From Paramesorhizobium endophyticum (GTDB lineage: Bacteria > Pseudomonadota > Alphaproteobacteria > Rhizobiales > Rhizobiaceae), in assembly GCF_014640615.1 (NCBI RefSeq), contig NZ_BMHH01000017.1, positions 41,685-105,684 on the forward strand: DNA of 64,000 nt, read 5' to 3'. Position numbers and translations under genes: made by a program. Position 1 is the stretch's first letter. The number at the start of each line of letters is the position of its first letter. Below, piece after piece: positions 9,042 through 17,768 of this stretch. The notes beneath the pieces were generated by a model. It saw nothing but the letters and a program-made list of their open reading frames with translations. It did no database searches and was not told where the DNA came from.

Positions 9042-10015
9042 CACGAACCTCCTCCCAGACGAACGCGGGGGTCAACGATCGAATAAAGGATATCGACCAG
9101 AAGATTGATCACGCTGAACATGACGACGGTGATCATCAGATAGGCGAGGATCACGGGGCGATCGAGCACGCCAATGGCGTCGATGATCAGCTTACCCATG
9201 CCGGGCCACGCGAAAATGGTTTCCGTCACCACGGCAAAGGCGATGAGCGATCCCAGTTCCAGCCCGATAACGGTGATGAGCGGAATCAGCGTATTCTTGA
9301 GCACATGCACCAGCACGATGCGACGTTCCGCCATGCCTTTGGCGCGTGCGAAGCGGACGAAATCGAGTTGCATCACTTCCATCACGCCCGCACGGGTCAA
9401 GCGGATGACCAGAGAAATCTTGAACAAGGCAAGGTTGAATGCGGGCAATATCAGATGGGAAAGACCATCGAGCGTCAGGAAGCTGACCGGCACGCCGAAG
9501 ATCGGCACGGTTTCGCCACGGCCGGAAGCAGGCAGCCAGCCAAGCTGTACGCTGAAGATCATGATCATGACCAGGCCGATCCAGAAGGTCGGCAGGCTGA
9601 ATCCGAAGATGGAAAAAGTCATGATCGACTTTGAAATGAACCCGCTCGGCCGCAAGCCAGCGTAGATGCCCAGCGGAATGCCGATGATCAGCGACATGAA
9701 CAATGCCGAAAACGCCAGTTCGAGCGTTGCCGGCATGCGGTTGAGAATGAGATCGAGCGCCGGCTGGTTGAACACGAAGGAATTGCCCAGATCGCCGGAG
9801 AGCGCACGCTGGAGAAACAGCAGATATTGCTCCCAGACGGGCTTGTCGAGGCCGAAGGCCTGGATGATCTGCAGGCGCTCGGCGGGTGTCGCCGAAGGAC
9901 TCAGCAGGACATCGACCGGGTTGCCGACCATATAGAGGCCGACAAAGACTAGCACCGACATGACGAAAAGCGTCATGATGGCCTGCAAGGACCGGCTTAA
10001 CAGATAACTGCTCAT
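9041..10015 (-). CDS. Peptide-type ABC transporter permease (DppB-like)
   Basis: This 324-residue membrane protein has the DppB pattern: an N-terminal transmembrane helix, the conserved FGLDKPVWEQYLLFLQRAL and GDLGNSFVFNQPA regions, then about five more helices. The coupling loop ARAKGMAERRIVLVHVLKN is followed by the family C-terminus IDILYSIVDPRVRLG-like. The start overlaps the stop of the nucleoside hydrolase gene by ATGA, tying transporter and hydrolases into one translational unit. Confidence 0.93.
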   Translation of the reverse strand: MSSYLLSRSLQAIMTLFVMSVLVFVGLYMVGNPVDVLLSPSATPAERLQIIQAFGLDKPVWEQYLLFLQRALSGDLGNSFVFNQPALDLILNRMPATLELAFSALFMSLIIGIPLGIYAGLRPSGFISKSIMTFSIFGFSLPTFWIGLVMIMIFSVQLGWLPASGRGETVPIFGVPVSFLTLDGLSHLILPAFNLALFKISLVIRLTRAGVMEVMQLDFVRFARAKGMAERRIVLVHVLKNTLIPLITVIGLELGSLIAFAVVTETIFAWPGMGKLIIDAIGVLDRPVILAYLMITVVMFSVINLLVDILYSIVDPRVRLGGGS

Positions 10016-10995
10016 GCATTAACCTCCCCTGTCGGCGATGAAGAGCTGGCGGTTTGGCCATAAAAGGCAATGCGTTCCAGCAGGAGGCTGATGTAGCCTG
10101 CTTCATCGACATCGGTAACGATCGTCGCGTTGGGTGCTCGATCGGTTTTTCCATAAAAATCCGCGTAGGTATGGCCGACGGTCATACCGCTCAACTGAAC
10201 GCCGACCGCGGCGCGCCGAGCAGAAAACAGTTCCGGTCGGACCAGCCAGGCAATAGTGGTCGCATCATGAATCGGACCACCCGGGCGCCCAAACCTCTTC
10301 ACGTCGCTACGATCAAAGGTCGACAGGAGATTTGCCAGCGCCTGTCCCGGCAAACCACCTCGCCCCCGCATGAAACGAATATGCTCTTCTCCGAACAAAG
10401 CCTGGAAAGTCATGTCGAGCGGCAAAAGAACCAAGGGCACATCCGCACGATAGACGATATCGGCGGCATGCGGATCGGCATAGACATTGAATTCAGCCCA
10501 TGGCGTGCGGTGCCCCAATGCCGTGAAAGCACCGCCCATGGAAACTATCTGGCGGATGCCTCGCGAGACATCGGGGTGCAGCCGCAGGGCAAGGGCGATA
10601 TTGGTCAGAGGACCAATGGCACAAATGGTGATGGGATCATCTGCCTCTGCGGCGGCGCGCGTCGTGCGCACAATAAAATCAACCGCATGTTCCTGCACCA
10701 CGGGCACATGGCTCGGCGCGATTAATTCGTCAGCAAACGAGCCAATCCCGGCATATTTTCCATAAACCTGATCGCGCACCAACGGTCCCGTCGCGCCGGC
10801 ATGAACGGGAACATCCAGCCTGCCGGAGAGGCCGGTTATCCAGCACGCATTGGCTACGGCATCCCTGAGATCGACGTTGCCGGCAACAACCGAAATTCCT
10901 AACACGTCGATTTCCGGGGAAGCGAGCGCCATGAAAATGGCGGCTGCGTCATCCACCCCCGGATCGGTGTCGATGATGATCCTGTGCCGCGTCAT
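10012..10995 (-). CDS. Nucleoside hydrolase (IunH family), first copy
   Basis: Nucleoside hydrolases cut the N-glycosidic bond of (deoxy)ribonucleosides to base and sugar, using a calcium ion held by an N-terminal aspartate cluster. Here it reads DTDPGVDDAAAIF at residues 9-21. The active-site histidine region is GGPIHDATTIAW near 240, and the middle segment ITICAIGPLTNIALALR is also typical. Length (327 residues) is normal. No signal peptide is visible, so it acts in the cytoplasm on imported substrate. It overlaps both neighbours by ATGA and is a diverged paralog of the next gene, suggesting two substrate classes. Confidence 0.93.
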   Translation of the reverse strand: MTRHRIIIDTDPGVDDAAAIFMALASPEIDVLGISVVAGNVDLRDAVANACWITGLSGRLDVPVHAGATGPLVRDQVYGKYAGIGSFADELIAPSHVPVVQEHAVDFIVRTTRAAAEADDPITICAIGPLTNIALALRLHPDVSRGIRQIVSMGGAFTALGHRTPWAEFNVYADPHAADIVYRADVPLVLLPLDMTFQALFGEEHIRFMRGRGGLPGQALANLLSTFDRSDVKRFGRPGGPIHDATTIAWLVRPELFSARRAAVGVQLSGMTVGHTYADFYGKTDRAPNATIVTDVDEAGYISLLLERIAFYGQTASSSSPTGEVNA

Positions 10996-11954
10996 GCCGC
11001 CGCCTGTCGGGAATAACGCGCCAATCTTTCGAGGAAGAAATCGATCACGCCTTCATCATTCACCCGTGTGACGATATCGGCATTGGGTTCCAATCCGCTC
11101 TTGCCATACCAATCGGCAATGGTTTGCCCCATGCACAACTCGCTTTCATGCTCGATGAAAATACGAGCCCGGCGCGTCTCGAACAGATGCGGCGCCAGAA
11201 TATAGGCGATGACCAGCGGGTCGTGCAGCGGGCCGCCGCGCGATCCATAGCGTTCGACCTGATTGCGGTCCCAGAATGCCATCAGTTCAGCGAGCGTGTT
11301 GGATATACGTCCACTGACCTTTGCGAACTGTTCGACATGCTCCGGCCGAAGAATGACCTGATGCGTGGCATCGAGCGAAAGCGCCACGATCGGGATTCCG
11401 CTGGAAAATACGATATGCGCCGCATGAGGGTCTGCCAGCATATTAAATTCAGATGTCATCGATCGGTTACCGGGCTCGCGATAGGCGCCGCCCATCATCA
11501 CGATACGTTCGATGCCTCCGGCGATCTGCGGGTTGATGCGCAGGGCAAGTGCGACGTTGGTCATCGGTCCGAGACAGCACAGCGTAATTTTCCGACCGTT
11601 TTGCGCCGCTACACCTAGCGTCTTAACCAGAAAATCGATCGCTGACATTTCCTCGGGCTGCTTGACCGGATCGGGCAGCACTGTATTGCCAAGCCCAGTC
11701 TTGCCATGAAACTGGCCAAAGATCGGCTCGCGCAACAGCGGGCGATGGGTACCTGCATAAACGGGTACATCAATCCTCTCACCGAGTTCGCAAACCTGAA
11801 GGGCATTACGCACTGTGCGTTCGAGCGGCTGATTTCCGCAAACCGGCGTTATGCCGAGAATGTCCAGTTCCGGCGACACGAAAGCTGTAAGCAACGCTAT
11901 CGTGTCGTCGATCCCTGGATCGCAGTCGATAATCACCGGTTTTATGCTCATCAT
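10992..11954 (-). CDS. Nucleoside hydrolase (IunH family), second copy
   Basis: The metal-binding motif IIDCDPGIDDTIALL lies at the N-terminus, and the catalytic histidine segment is GGPLHDPLVIAYIL. ITLCCLGPMTNVALALR matches the paralog next door. The open frame extends upstream to 12029, but homology begins at MSIKPV, so ATG 11954 (or the adjacent ATG at 11951) is the likely start, giving about 320 residues. The adjacent paralog differs around the substrate pocket, so the pair may divide purine and pyrimidine, or ribo and modified, substrates. The stop overlaps the next gene by ATGA. Confidence 0.92.
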   Translation of the reverse strand: MMSIKPVIIDCDPGIDDTIALLTAFVSPELDILGITPVCGNQPLERTVRNALQVCELGERIDVPVYAGTHRPLLREPIFGQFHGKTGLGNTVLPDPVKQPEEMSAIDFLVKTLGVAAQNGRKITLCCLGPMTNVALALRINPQIAGGIERIVMMGGAYREPGNRSMTSEFNMLADPHAAHIVFSSGIPIVALSLDATHQVILRPEHVEQFAKVSGRISNTLAELMAFWDRNQVERYGSRGGPLHDPLVIAYILAPHLFETRRARIFIEHESELCMGQTIADWYGKSGLEPNADIVTRVNDEGVIDFFLERLARYSRQAAA

Positions 11955-12062
11955 GATCTTACCTGTCATCGTGTTAAAACCGAGGAGCAGTAAGCCATTC
12001 CATGCTCGAACTGCTGCTTCCTGGGTCATCGCTTTTCTATGAGCCAGACCGACAATTGGCCC

Positions 12063-12944
12063 CTATAATGCTCCGACGTCCCGCAAAACATCAGCGATCT
12101 CGGCGCGCGCTGCGTCACCAAGCGGCTGCTGAGGTGAAACCGGATTTCCCACCGCGAACCCTTGCAACTCAAGGGCGGCCTTGATGCATGAAGCGATCGA
12201 ATATTTTGCGAAGATCTCGTTTACCTTCCATAAGGAACGCTGCAATTCCATGGCGTGCGTCCAATCGCCGTGACGGGCCGCATCGTAAAGCGCAATGCTT
12301 TGCTTCGGCACGATGCAGGCGGGGCCCGCCATCCAGCCAACGCCGCCGATCATCATTACGCAGGCCGGGATATGCGCCGAAGCTGCAAAGACCTCCATAT
12401 GGCCACGAGTCCTCTCGATGATCGAAAGAAGCCGTCCCGTATTCGTGGAAGCATCCTTGATGTAGCGGATATTCTCGATGCGGCTGAGCCGTTCGATGAC
12501 CGGCAGCGTCAAATCGGAGCGCTGGAATTGCGGATTGGTGTAAAGAACCACCGGTCGCCCTTTGGCCGCCTTGGCGATTGAGGTGAAATAAGCCTCCACA
12601 CCCGCGTCGCTCACCGGAAAATAGGCTTCGAGAATGGCAAGGATGCCATCCGCTCCGGCCTCGACCATGGCTTGCGTCTGCGCCACCGCGTCGCTCATCG
12701 AAGTCGATGCGACACCTGCCACAACCGGCACGCGGCCGCGACTGGCGGCAATCACGGTCTCGACGATCTGCCGGCGTTGCTCATTCGACAGATAGGCGAA
12801 TTCACCCGTGCTGCCGAGTGGCGTCAGCCCATGTACGCCGCTTGCAATCAGATGCTCGACGAGATCGCCGAGAACTGCCTTGTTGACCGCACCCTCCGCA
12901 TCGAACGGTGAGACCAGATATGGAAATACCCCACGAAACGACAT
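12063..12944 (-). CDS. Dihydrodipicolinate synthase / N-acetylneuraminate lyase family protein
   Basis: This is a class I aldolase-type TIM barrel of 293 residues. The family motifs are [14 protein letters not shown] near residue 40, the proton-relay tyrosine in VVLYTNPQ near 135 and the Schiff-base lysine in IRYIKDAS near 163. The family joins or splits pyruvate and aldehydes, or dehydrates keto-deoxy sugar acids. A housekeeping DapA role is unlikely because the gene sits between the binding protein and nucleoside hydrolases. It may act on a sugar-acid or keto-acid part of the imported compound, but the substrate cannot be read from the sequence. Confidence 0.88.
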   Translation of the reverse strand: MSFRGVFPYLVSPFDAEGAVNKAVLGDLVEHLIASGVHGLTPLGSTGEFAYLSNEQRRQIVETVIAASRGRVPVVAGVASTSMSDAVAQTQAMVEAGADGILAILEAYFPVSDAGVEAYFTSIAKAAKGRPVVLYTNPQFQRSDLTLPVIERLSRIENIRYIKDASTNTGRLLSIIERTRGHMEVFAASAHIPACVMMIGGVGWMAGPACIVPKQSIALYDAARHGDWTHAMELQRSLWKVNEIFAKYSIASCIKAALELQGFAVGNPVSPQQPLGDAARAEIADVLRDVGAL

Positions 12945-12965
12945 GACGCGCCGCCACTTTCTGCC

Positions 12966-14513
12966 CTAGTTGGCTTTTGCGTAATAGGGCAGCGTGTAGC
13001 CGTCGGAACGGCCTTCGTAAGAAATGCCCTTCTTGGTTGCCCAGCTATTGGCGAGGAAGAACAGCGGGATCACGCCCGTATCTTTCATGGCGATTTCAGT
13101 TGCTTTTTGCAGCAGCTTCTCGCGCTTGGCGTCATCCAGCGTCTTGCGCGCCTCTTCGAGAGTCTTGTCGAATTCCTCATTGGAATAGCGGCCGCGATTC
13201 CCCTGACCAGCATTGTCGCCGTAGGTTTCGAGGATCGGGCCGAGCACGCCGGAAGCCTCGCCGGTTTCAACCGCTGCGCCTCCCATAATGAGGCTGAATT
13301 CAAGAGCCGATGCACGGGTGAAGTAGACGCTTCCCGGCAAGGTTGTCACATTGGTCTTGATGCCGATCCGGCTGAAGAACTGGCCGATGGCCTGCGCGAC
13401 CCTCGAATCATTGGGGTATCGGTCATTGGACGCATGGACGGTCAAAGCAAATCCATCGGGATAGCCCGCCTCTGCCAGGAGGTGCTTGGCCTTTGCGGGA
13501 TCATAAGGATCGACCTTGATTGCCGGGTCATAGCCGAAATAGCCTTCAGGCACGAACTGCCCTGCTGGCGTCCCCTGCCCGTCCATCACACGATCGACGA
13601 TTGCCTTGCGATTGATCGAAAGCGAAAGAGCCCGTCGCACATCCGGCTTCAAAAGCGGGTTTTTGCCATCCGCACCCTTGGCAAAAGGCGACGCCTCACG
13701 ATCCTGATCCATATGCAGATACATCAGGCGGTTGCCGGTCACCTCGACCACATTGATCGTGTCGGACGATTCCAGCCTGCGCGTATCGGCAGTGGGAATA
13801 TTCTCGATCAGATCGACATCGCCGGAAAGGATCGCCGCAACGCGTGCGCTGCTGTTCTTGAAAATCCGGAACGTGACTTTGTCCCAGGAGGCCTTTTCGC
13901 CCCAATAGCCGTCATTGCGCGCAATGACTATGTTATCGTCGGGCGTCCAGGAAACGAACTTGAACGGACCGGTGCCGATCACACCATTACCTTTGTTCAT
14001 TTCCTCTGTCGGCGTTTTCTCCTGCGACGCCGGCAGAATGGCAATCCGGGTCAGATTGTTGAGCAGAAGCGGCGTCGGACCGTCCGTCTTGATCTGCACG
14101 GTCAGCGGATCGACGGCGACGACTTCCTTGATCGCCTTTACATAAGGTGTAAATGAGCTTGGACTGTTGGTTGCTGCGAGCGGCACACGCTTGATGCTGG
14201 CGACGACATCCTTGGCGGTGAAATCGCTGCCATCATGGAACTTGACGTTTGGTCGCAGCTTGAATTCCCACGTCACGTCATCAATCCGGCGCCACGATTG
14301 CGCCAGCGCGGGCTGGATCTGCTGCTTGGAATCCTGGTTCACCAATCCATCGAAAATATTGCGCGCCATGGCGCTGTTGGGGCCGACCACGTAGAATTGC
14401 GGGTCCATCGATGTCGTTGATGCCGATAGTCCAACTGTCAGGTCCGCGGCAAAGGATGACATAGGCAGAATAGCGACAGACGCGGCAAACACCGCGCAAG
14501 CGAAACGCTTCAT
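12966..14513 (-). CDS. Peptide/nickel-type ABC transporter substrate-binding protein
   Basis: This is a family 5 solute-binding protein of 515 residues. ATG 14513 follows a strong GGAGGAG and opens a signal peptide (MKRFACAVFAASVAILPM, cleaved near SSFAAD). Typical family stretches follow: SMDPQFYVVGPNSAMARNIF, WEFKLRPNVKFHDGSDFTAK and GTGPFKFVSWTPDD. The mature protein would bind substrate in the periplasm and deliver it to the DppB/DppC-like permeases. The open frame continues upstream of 14513, but that part lacks a signal peptide. It is first in the operon and divergent from the LysR gene, so the promoter lies between 14514 and 14632. Confidence 0.93.
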   Translation of the reverse strand: MKRFACAVFAASVAILPMSSFAADLTVGLSASTTSMDPQFYVVGPNSAMARNIFDGLVNQDSKQQIQPALAQSWRRIDDVTWEFKLRPNVKFHDGSDFTAKDVVASIKRVPLAATNSPSSFTPYVKAIKEVVAVDPLTVQIKTDGPTPLLLNNLTRIAILPASQEKTPTEEMNKGNGVIGTGPFKFVSWTPDDNIVIARNDGYWGEKASWDKVTFRIFKNSSARVAAILSGDVDLIENIPTADTRRLESSDTINVVEVTGNRLMYLHMDQDREASPFAKGADGKNPLLKPDVRRALSLSINRKAIVDRVMDGQGTPAGQFVPEGYFGYDPAIKVDPYDPAKAKHLLAEAGYPDGFALTVHASNDRYPNDSRVAQAIGQFFSRIGIKTNVTTLPGSVYFTRASALEFSLIMGGAAVETGEASGVLGPILETYGDNAGQGNRGRYSNEEFDKTLEEARKTLDDAKREKLLQKATEIAMKDTGVIPLFFLANSWATKKGISYEGRSDGYTLPYYAKAN

Positions 14514-14583
14514 AATGAGAACTCCTCCGAATGCTCCAAAATCCGCGCCTCTCCGCAGATTAGCCCATAGAACTAGTCCTTTC

Positions 14584-14647
14584 ATCGATGCATGAAAAAT
14601 TGTATTTGGTGCTACATTCATGTCCTAATGTTATGGATCGATGCATG
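14584..14647. promoter_or_regulatory. 11-bp direct repeat in the LysR/binding-protein divergent promoter
   Basis: ATCGATGCATG occurs at 14584-14594 and again at 14637-14647, start points 53 bp apart. Each copy contains nested palindromes (ATCGAT, ATGCAT). The second copy overlaps the two possible LysR start codons (14633 and 14645). Placement fits autoregulation and activation of the divergent operon, although the sequence is not the classic T-N11-A LysR box. Confidence 0.35.
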
Positions 14648-15532
14648 CGCCTGAAACCACGGCAAGTTGAAGCCTTTCGAAACGTCATAATGACGGGCGG
14701 GATCACAGCCGCCGCGGAAGCGATGAACATCACGCAGCCAGCCGTCAGCCGCCTGATCAAGGATCTAGAGGAAGTCGTTCGCATCAGCCTGTTTGAGCGC
14801 CAGGGTACCCGCCTTGTGCCAACCCTGGAAGCGACCTTGCTGTTCCATGAGGTCGAGCGGCTTTATATCGGCCTGGACCAGATCGCACGCGCCGCAACCG
14901 ATATAAGGCAGCACAAGAACATCGTCTTGCGCATAGCCAGCGTAACGTCACTGGTACGGCCTTATCTTCACCAGGCGATCATAGACGTGGTCGGCGACAG
15001 GCTCGACGTGCCGCTGGTCATTGATGTCGAAAACAGCCGCCATATCCGGGATATGGTGGAAAACAATCGGTATGATCTTGGTTTTGTGTTCGGCTCTCCC
15101 CAAACAGGTAGCCACAATGCCGTCCTGCTGCATAGTTCGCAAGCTGTTGCGGCCATGCGTCCGGACCATCCCCTTGCATCACGCGAGATCATTACGCCGG
15201 CCGATCTCTACGATTGTCGTGTGTTGACAGCCGGGAGAAACTCTCCGCTGCGGCTGGCTCTCGACCAGGCATTCGCCAGCGCGGAGCACGCCCCTATCAG
15301 CACGATGGAAACCTCGATGCTCAATTGCTGCCATTTCGCTGCCGCAGGAATGGGAATAGCGATTGTCGATCAGATTACGATCCGTGCCGCCGGAACAGAC
15401 ATAACATGCGTTCCATTCCTCCCTGCTATTGATGTTTCCTATTTCGCCATCCGTCCTTCCGGAAGCCGGCGAATTGCAGTGCTGGACGAGATCGTGGCGA
15501 GAATGGGTGATTTGATGTCCGTTACAGCATAG
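14633..15532 (+). CDS. LysR family transcriptional regulator
   Basis: The N-terminal winged helix reads MRLKPRQVEAFRNVIMTGGI followed by TAAAEAMNITQPAVSRLIKD, the standard LysR DNA-binding pattern. The remaining 220 or so residues form the effector-binding domain, with LFERQGTRLVPT at the linker. ATG 14633 gives 299 residues and ATG 14645 gives 295; the latter matches homologs slightly better. The gene is divergent from the peptide-type ABC/nucleoside hydrolase operon and is its likely regulator, with an imported nucleoside-like compound or its breakdown product as possible inducer. Confidence 0.9.
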   Translation: MDRCMRLKPRQVEAFRNVIMTGGITAAAEAMNITQPAVSRLIKDLEEVVRISLFERQGTRLVPTLEATLLFHEVERLYIGLDQIARAATDIRQHKNIVLRIASVTSLVRPYLHQAIIDVVGDRLDVPLVIDVENSRHIRDMVENNRYDLGFVFGSPQTGSHNAVLLHSSQAVAAMRPDHPLASREIITPADLYDCRVLTAGRNSPLRLALDQAFASAEHAPISTMETSMLNCCHFAAAGMGIAIVDQITIRAAGTDITCVPFLPAIDVSYFAIRPSGSRRIAVLDEIVARMGDLMSVTA

Positions 15533-15610
15533 ATTTGGAACCGGGCGTACCACGCAGCAACCGCCGGAGAAAGCAAACTTGTAGGGCTTTTGTCGAAAGA
15601 CTGCCTCAAA

Positions 15611-15694
15611 TCAGCAGCGGATCAGCGTCGACTTTCCCGAGCCAGACGGTCCGCACACGACGATTTTTTCCCCCTTTGTTACGTCGAGGCTGAC
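15611..15694 (-). pseudogene. Fragment of an amino-acid-type ABC ATPase (Walker A region)
   Basis: On the minus strand, directly after the ribokinase stop and in the same frame, the sequence reads PVSLDVTKGEKIVVCGPSGS followed by GKSTLIRC and a TGA at 15611. This is the strand and P-loop region of GlnQ/AapP-type ATPases (GPSGSGKST). Nothing upstream or downstream continues the domain. It is a short relic left by deletion or recombination. Confidence 0.6.
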
Positions 15695-15697
15695 TGG

Positions 15698-16636
15698 TCA
15701 GGCTGTTGCCGCGACGTGCTCGCGGCAGAACACCTCGAATTCTTCAATGCTGGCATAGGCCTTCTGTGTTCCGGGGCGGGTGATGGAATGGGCTGCATAA
15801 AGCGAAGCCTTCTTCAGTGAAGACACGACTTCGCCCGTCTCTGCATAGAAATGGGCGAAAGAGCCTATGAAGGCATCGCCGGCGCCTGTTGTGTCCCTGG
15901 GCGTTACCTTGACGGGAGCGATATTGATGGCTTCGCTTGCGGTGATCATGCGCGCTCCGCGTCCCCCAAGCGTGACGATGACCGTACGGATGCCGCGTGC
16001 GATCAGGGAGCGTGCGGCCGCCACGATCTCTTCGTCCGTTCCGGTCGGCAGTCCGGACAGCAAAGCCAGTTCGCTCTCGTTCGGAACAAGGAAGGTCACC
16101 TGCCGGATGCGATCTGGATCAAGATCGGCGGCGGCCGGTGCTGGGTTGAGAATCGTTTCAATGCCGTTTTCGGCAGCCAGCGCAATGGTGTGGTAGACCG
16201 TCTCGACCGGCACTTCCATCTGCATCAGGATGAGGCCGCACTGTTTCAAATCGACCGCTGCCTTGTCCACCTCCACCGGCAGCAGGTGGGCATTGGCGCC
16301 CTTGACGATGAGAATAGAATTCTCGCCCGATTGCTCGACAAAGATCGGCGCCACCCCGCTCGAAACTCCGGGGACTTTGTGCACATGGCGCGTATCGATG
16401 CCGAAGCTTGCAAGGTTGTGGATGGTGTTGTCGGCAAAGACATCGTCACCCACACGGGTGACCATCATGACATCAGCGCCAAGACGGGCTGCCGCGACGG
16501 CCTGATTGGCGCCCTTTCCGCCGCAACCCATTTCGAAGGTCGGCGCCTCAAGTGTTTCGCCCGCCCCTGGCATGCGGTTCACATAGGTGATCAGATCCAC
16601 CATGTTGGAGCCGACGACACCGATTTTCTTGCTCAT
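15698..16636 (-). CDS. rbsK: Ribokinase (PfkB family), second copy
   Basis: The protein has 312 residues. It shows the ribokinase N-terminal VGSNMVDLITYVNRMPGAGE, the substrate loop MGCGGKGANQAVAAARLGAD near 40 and the canonical C-terminal DTTGAGDAFIGSF near 250 with catalytic Asp. It ends the ribose-type transporter operon and most likely phosphorylates the pentose imported by it, giving ribose 5-phosphate. It differs clearly from the ribokinase at 5.4-6.3 kb (which has AAGD), so the two are not a recent duplication. About 120 bp separate it from the permease gene upstream. Confidence 0.92.
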   Translation of the reverse strand: MSKKIGVVGSNMVDLITYVNRMPGAGETLEAPTFEMGCGGKGANQAVAAARLGADVMMVTRVGDDVFADNTIHNLASFGIDTRHVHKVPGVSSGVAPIFVEQSGENSILIVKGANAHLLPVEVDKAAVDLKQCGLILMQMEVPVETVYHTIALAAENGIETILNPAPAAADLDPDRIRQVTFLVPNESELALLSGLPTGTDEEIVAAARSLIARGIRTVIVTLGGRGARMITASEAINIAPVKVTPRDTTGAGDAFIGSFAHFYAETGEVVSSLKKASLYAAHSITRPGTQKAYASIEEFEVFCREHVAATA

Positions 16637-16755
16637 TGTGACTATTTCCTGCGAAAGCCGGTTTCAAAGAGTGCGGATGGTAGGGCCGAACGCGACCGCA
16701 AAAGTGCTGTGTTCCCGCACCGCCTACGAAGATAAAAACTCTGTCTGCTGCAAAA

Positions 16756-17754
16756 TCACCTGCCGGGGTTGCGCCATGCATTGATGGCGATGACAAGAAT
16801 GAGGAATGCACCCCAGATGAAGTCGATGAGATGGTTGGAGAACCGCATCATTTGGAAGCCCGACGACAGCAGCATCAGTGCAACCAAGGCGATGACGACG
16901 CCAAGCACACGCCCCTTGCCGCCAGCCGGATTGGTGCCGCCGAGAACGGCAATCAGCACTGCCTGCAATAGATAGGATGCGCCATAATCAGATTTTGCCG
17001 CGTTGGTGCGTCCCGACAGGATGATGCCCGCGAGCGAGGCCAGGACGCCGGTCAGCATGTAGGAGTAGAGGATCATCCGGTCCTTGCGGATGCCGGCGAA
17101 GACGGCGGCCCGCGGATTTGTGCCGATCAGCATGAGATTGATACCGAGGGTCGATCTCGTCAGCAGAACAGCCACGACGAGACAGACGCATATGAACAGC
17201 AGGAAGGGCGTGGCAATGCCCAATATCTTGCCGTTGCCGATCCAGTTCCACCCTTCCGGGAAGCCGACAATCGCCGGACCGCCGGTCAGCACCAGCGCAA
17301 GGCCCATCAGCACCTGGCCGGTGCCAAGCGTTGCGAGGATAGGAGTAAGGCGGAGCTTTGCGATCAACAGCCCGTTGACCAGTCCGGCCACCAACCCGAC
17401 TCCCACGGCCAAAAGGATACCGAGTCCTGTGTAGAATATCATCCCCGACGTTGAGGATTGCCCCGCCTGCACCATCGTGGAGTGAAAATAGACGCCCGCT
17501 ATGATGCCTGCGAGATTGGCGATGCCGACGACCGACAGATCGATCCCGCCGGTCAGCATCGCAATCATCATGGCAATGGAGAGTATCCCCAGTTCCGGCA
17601 TAATGTAGCTGATGGATTCGAAGTTATAGTAACGCAGGAACTTGTCGGGGTTCATCCAGCTCATCATTGCAAACACGATCAGCGTGATGAGCAGAAGTTG
17701 AATGATGTTGTTGTCGTTGCCGAGAAGCCGGCGCATGTCGAACGAATTTTTCAT
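16756..17754 (-). CDS. Ribose-type ABC transporter permease 2
   Basis: This RbsC-family permease has 332 residues and about eight to ten hydrophobic segments. Conserved elements are MMIAMLTGGIDLSVVGIANL near residue 65 and AAVFAGIRKDRMILYSYMLT, with the C-terminal LQAVLIAVLGGTNPAGGKGR segment. ATG 17754 follows GGGGAGAGCGCAAC and begins a polar N-terminus; the longer open frame upstream overlaps the neighbouring permease and is not coding. With the next gene it would form a heterodimeric channel, as in rhamnose and autoinducer-2 importers. Confidence 0.92.
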   Translation of the reverse strand: MKNSFDMRRLLGNDNNIIQLLLITLIVFAMMSWMNPDKFLRYYNFESISYIMPELGILSIAMMIAMLTGGIDLSVVGIANLAGIIAGVYFHSTMVQAGQSSTSGMIFYTGLGILLAVGVGLVAGLVNGLLIAKLRLTPILATLGTGQVLMGLALVLTGGPAIVGFPEGWNWIGNGKILGIATPFLLFICVCLVVAVLLTRSTLGINLMLIGTNPRAAVFAGIRKDRMILYSYMLTGVLASLAGIILSGRTNAAKSDYGASYLLQAVLIAVLGGTNPAGGKGRVLGVVIALVALMLLSSGFQMMRFSNHLIDFIWGAFLILVIAINAWRNPGR

Positions 17755-17768
17755 GTTGCGCTCTCCCC

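Noticed and set aside
11954..12029. Longer N-terminus of the second nucleoside hydrolase
   Set aside because: The extension has no family similarity or signal peptide; homology starts at the metal-binding strand just after ATG 11954.
5377..16636. The two ribokinase genes as a recent duplication that could mediate rearrangement
   Set aside because: The proteins differ throughout, including the catalytic signature (AAGD versus GAGD); no long nucleotide identity is seen.
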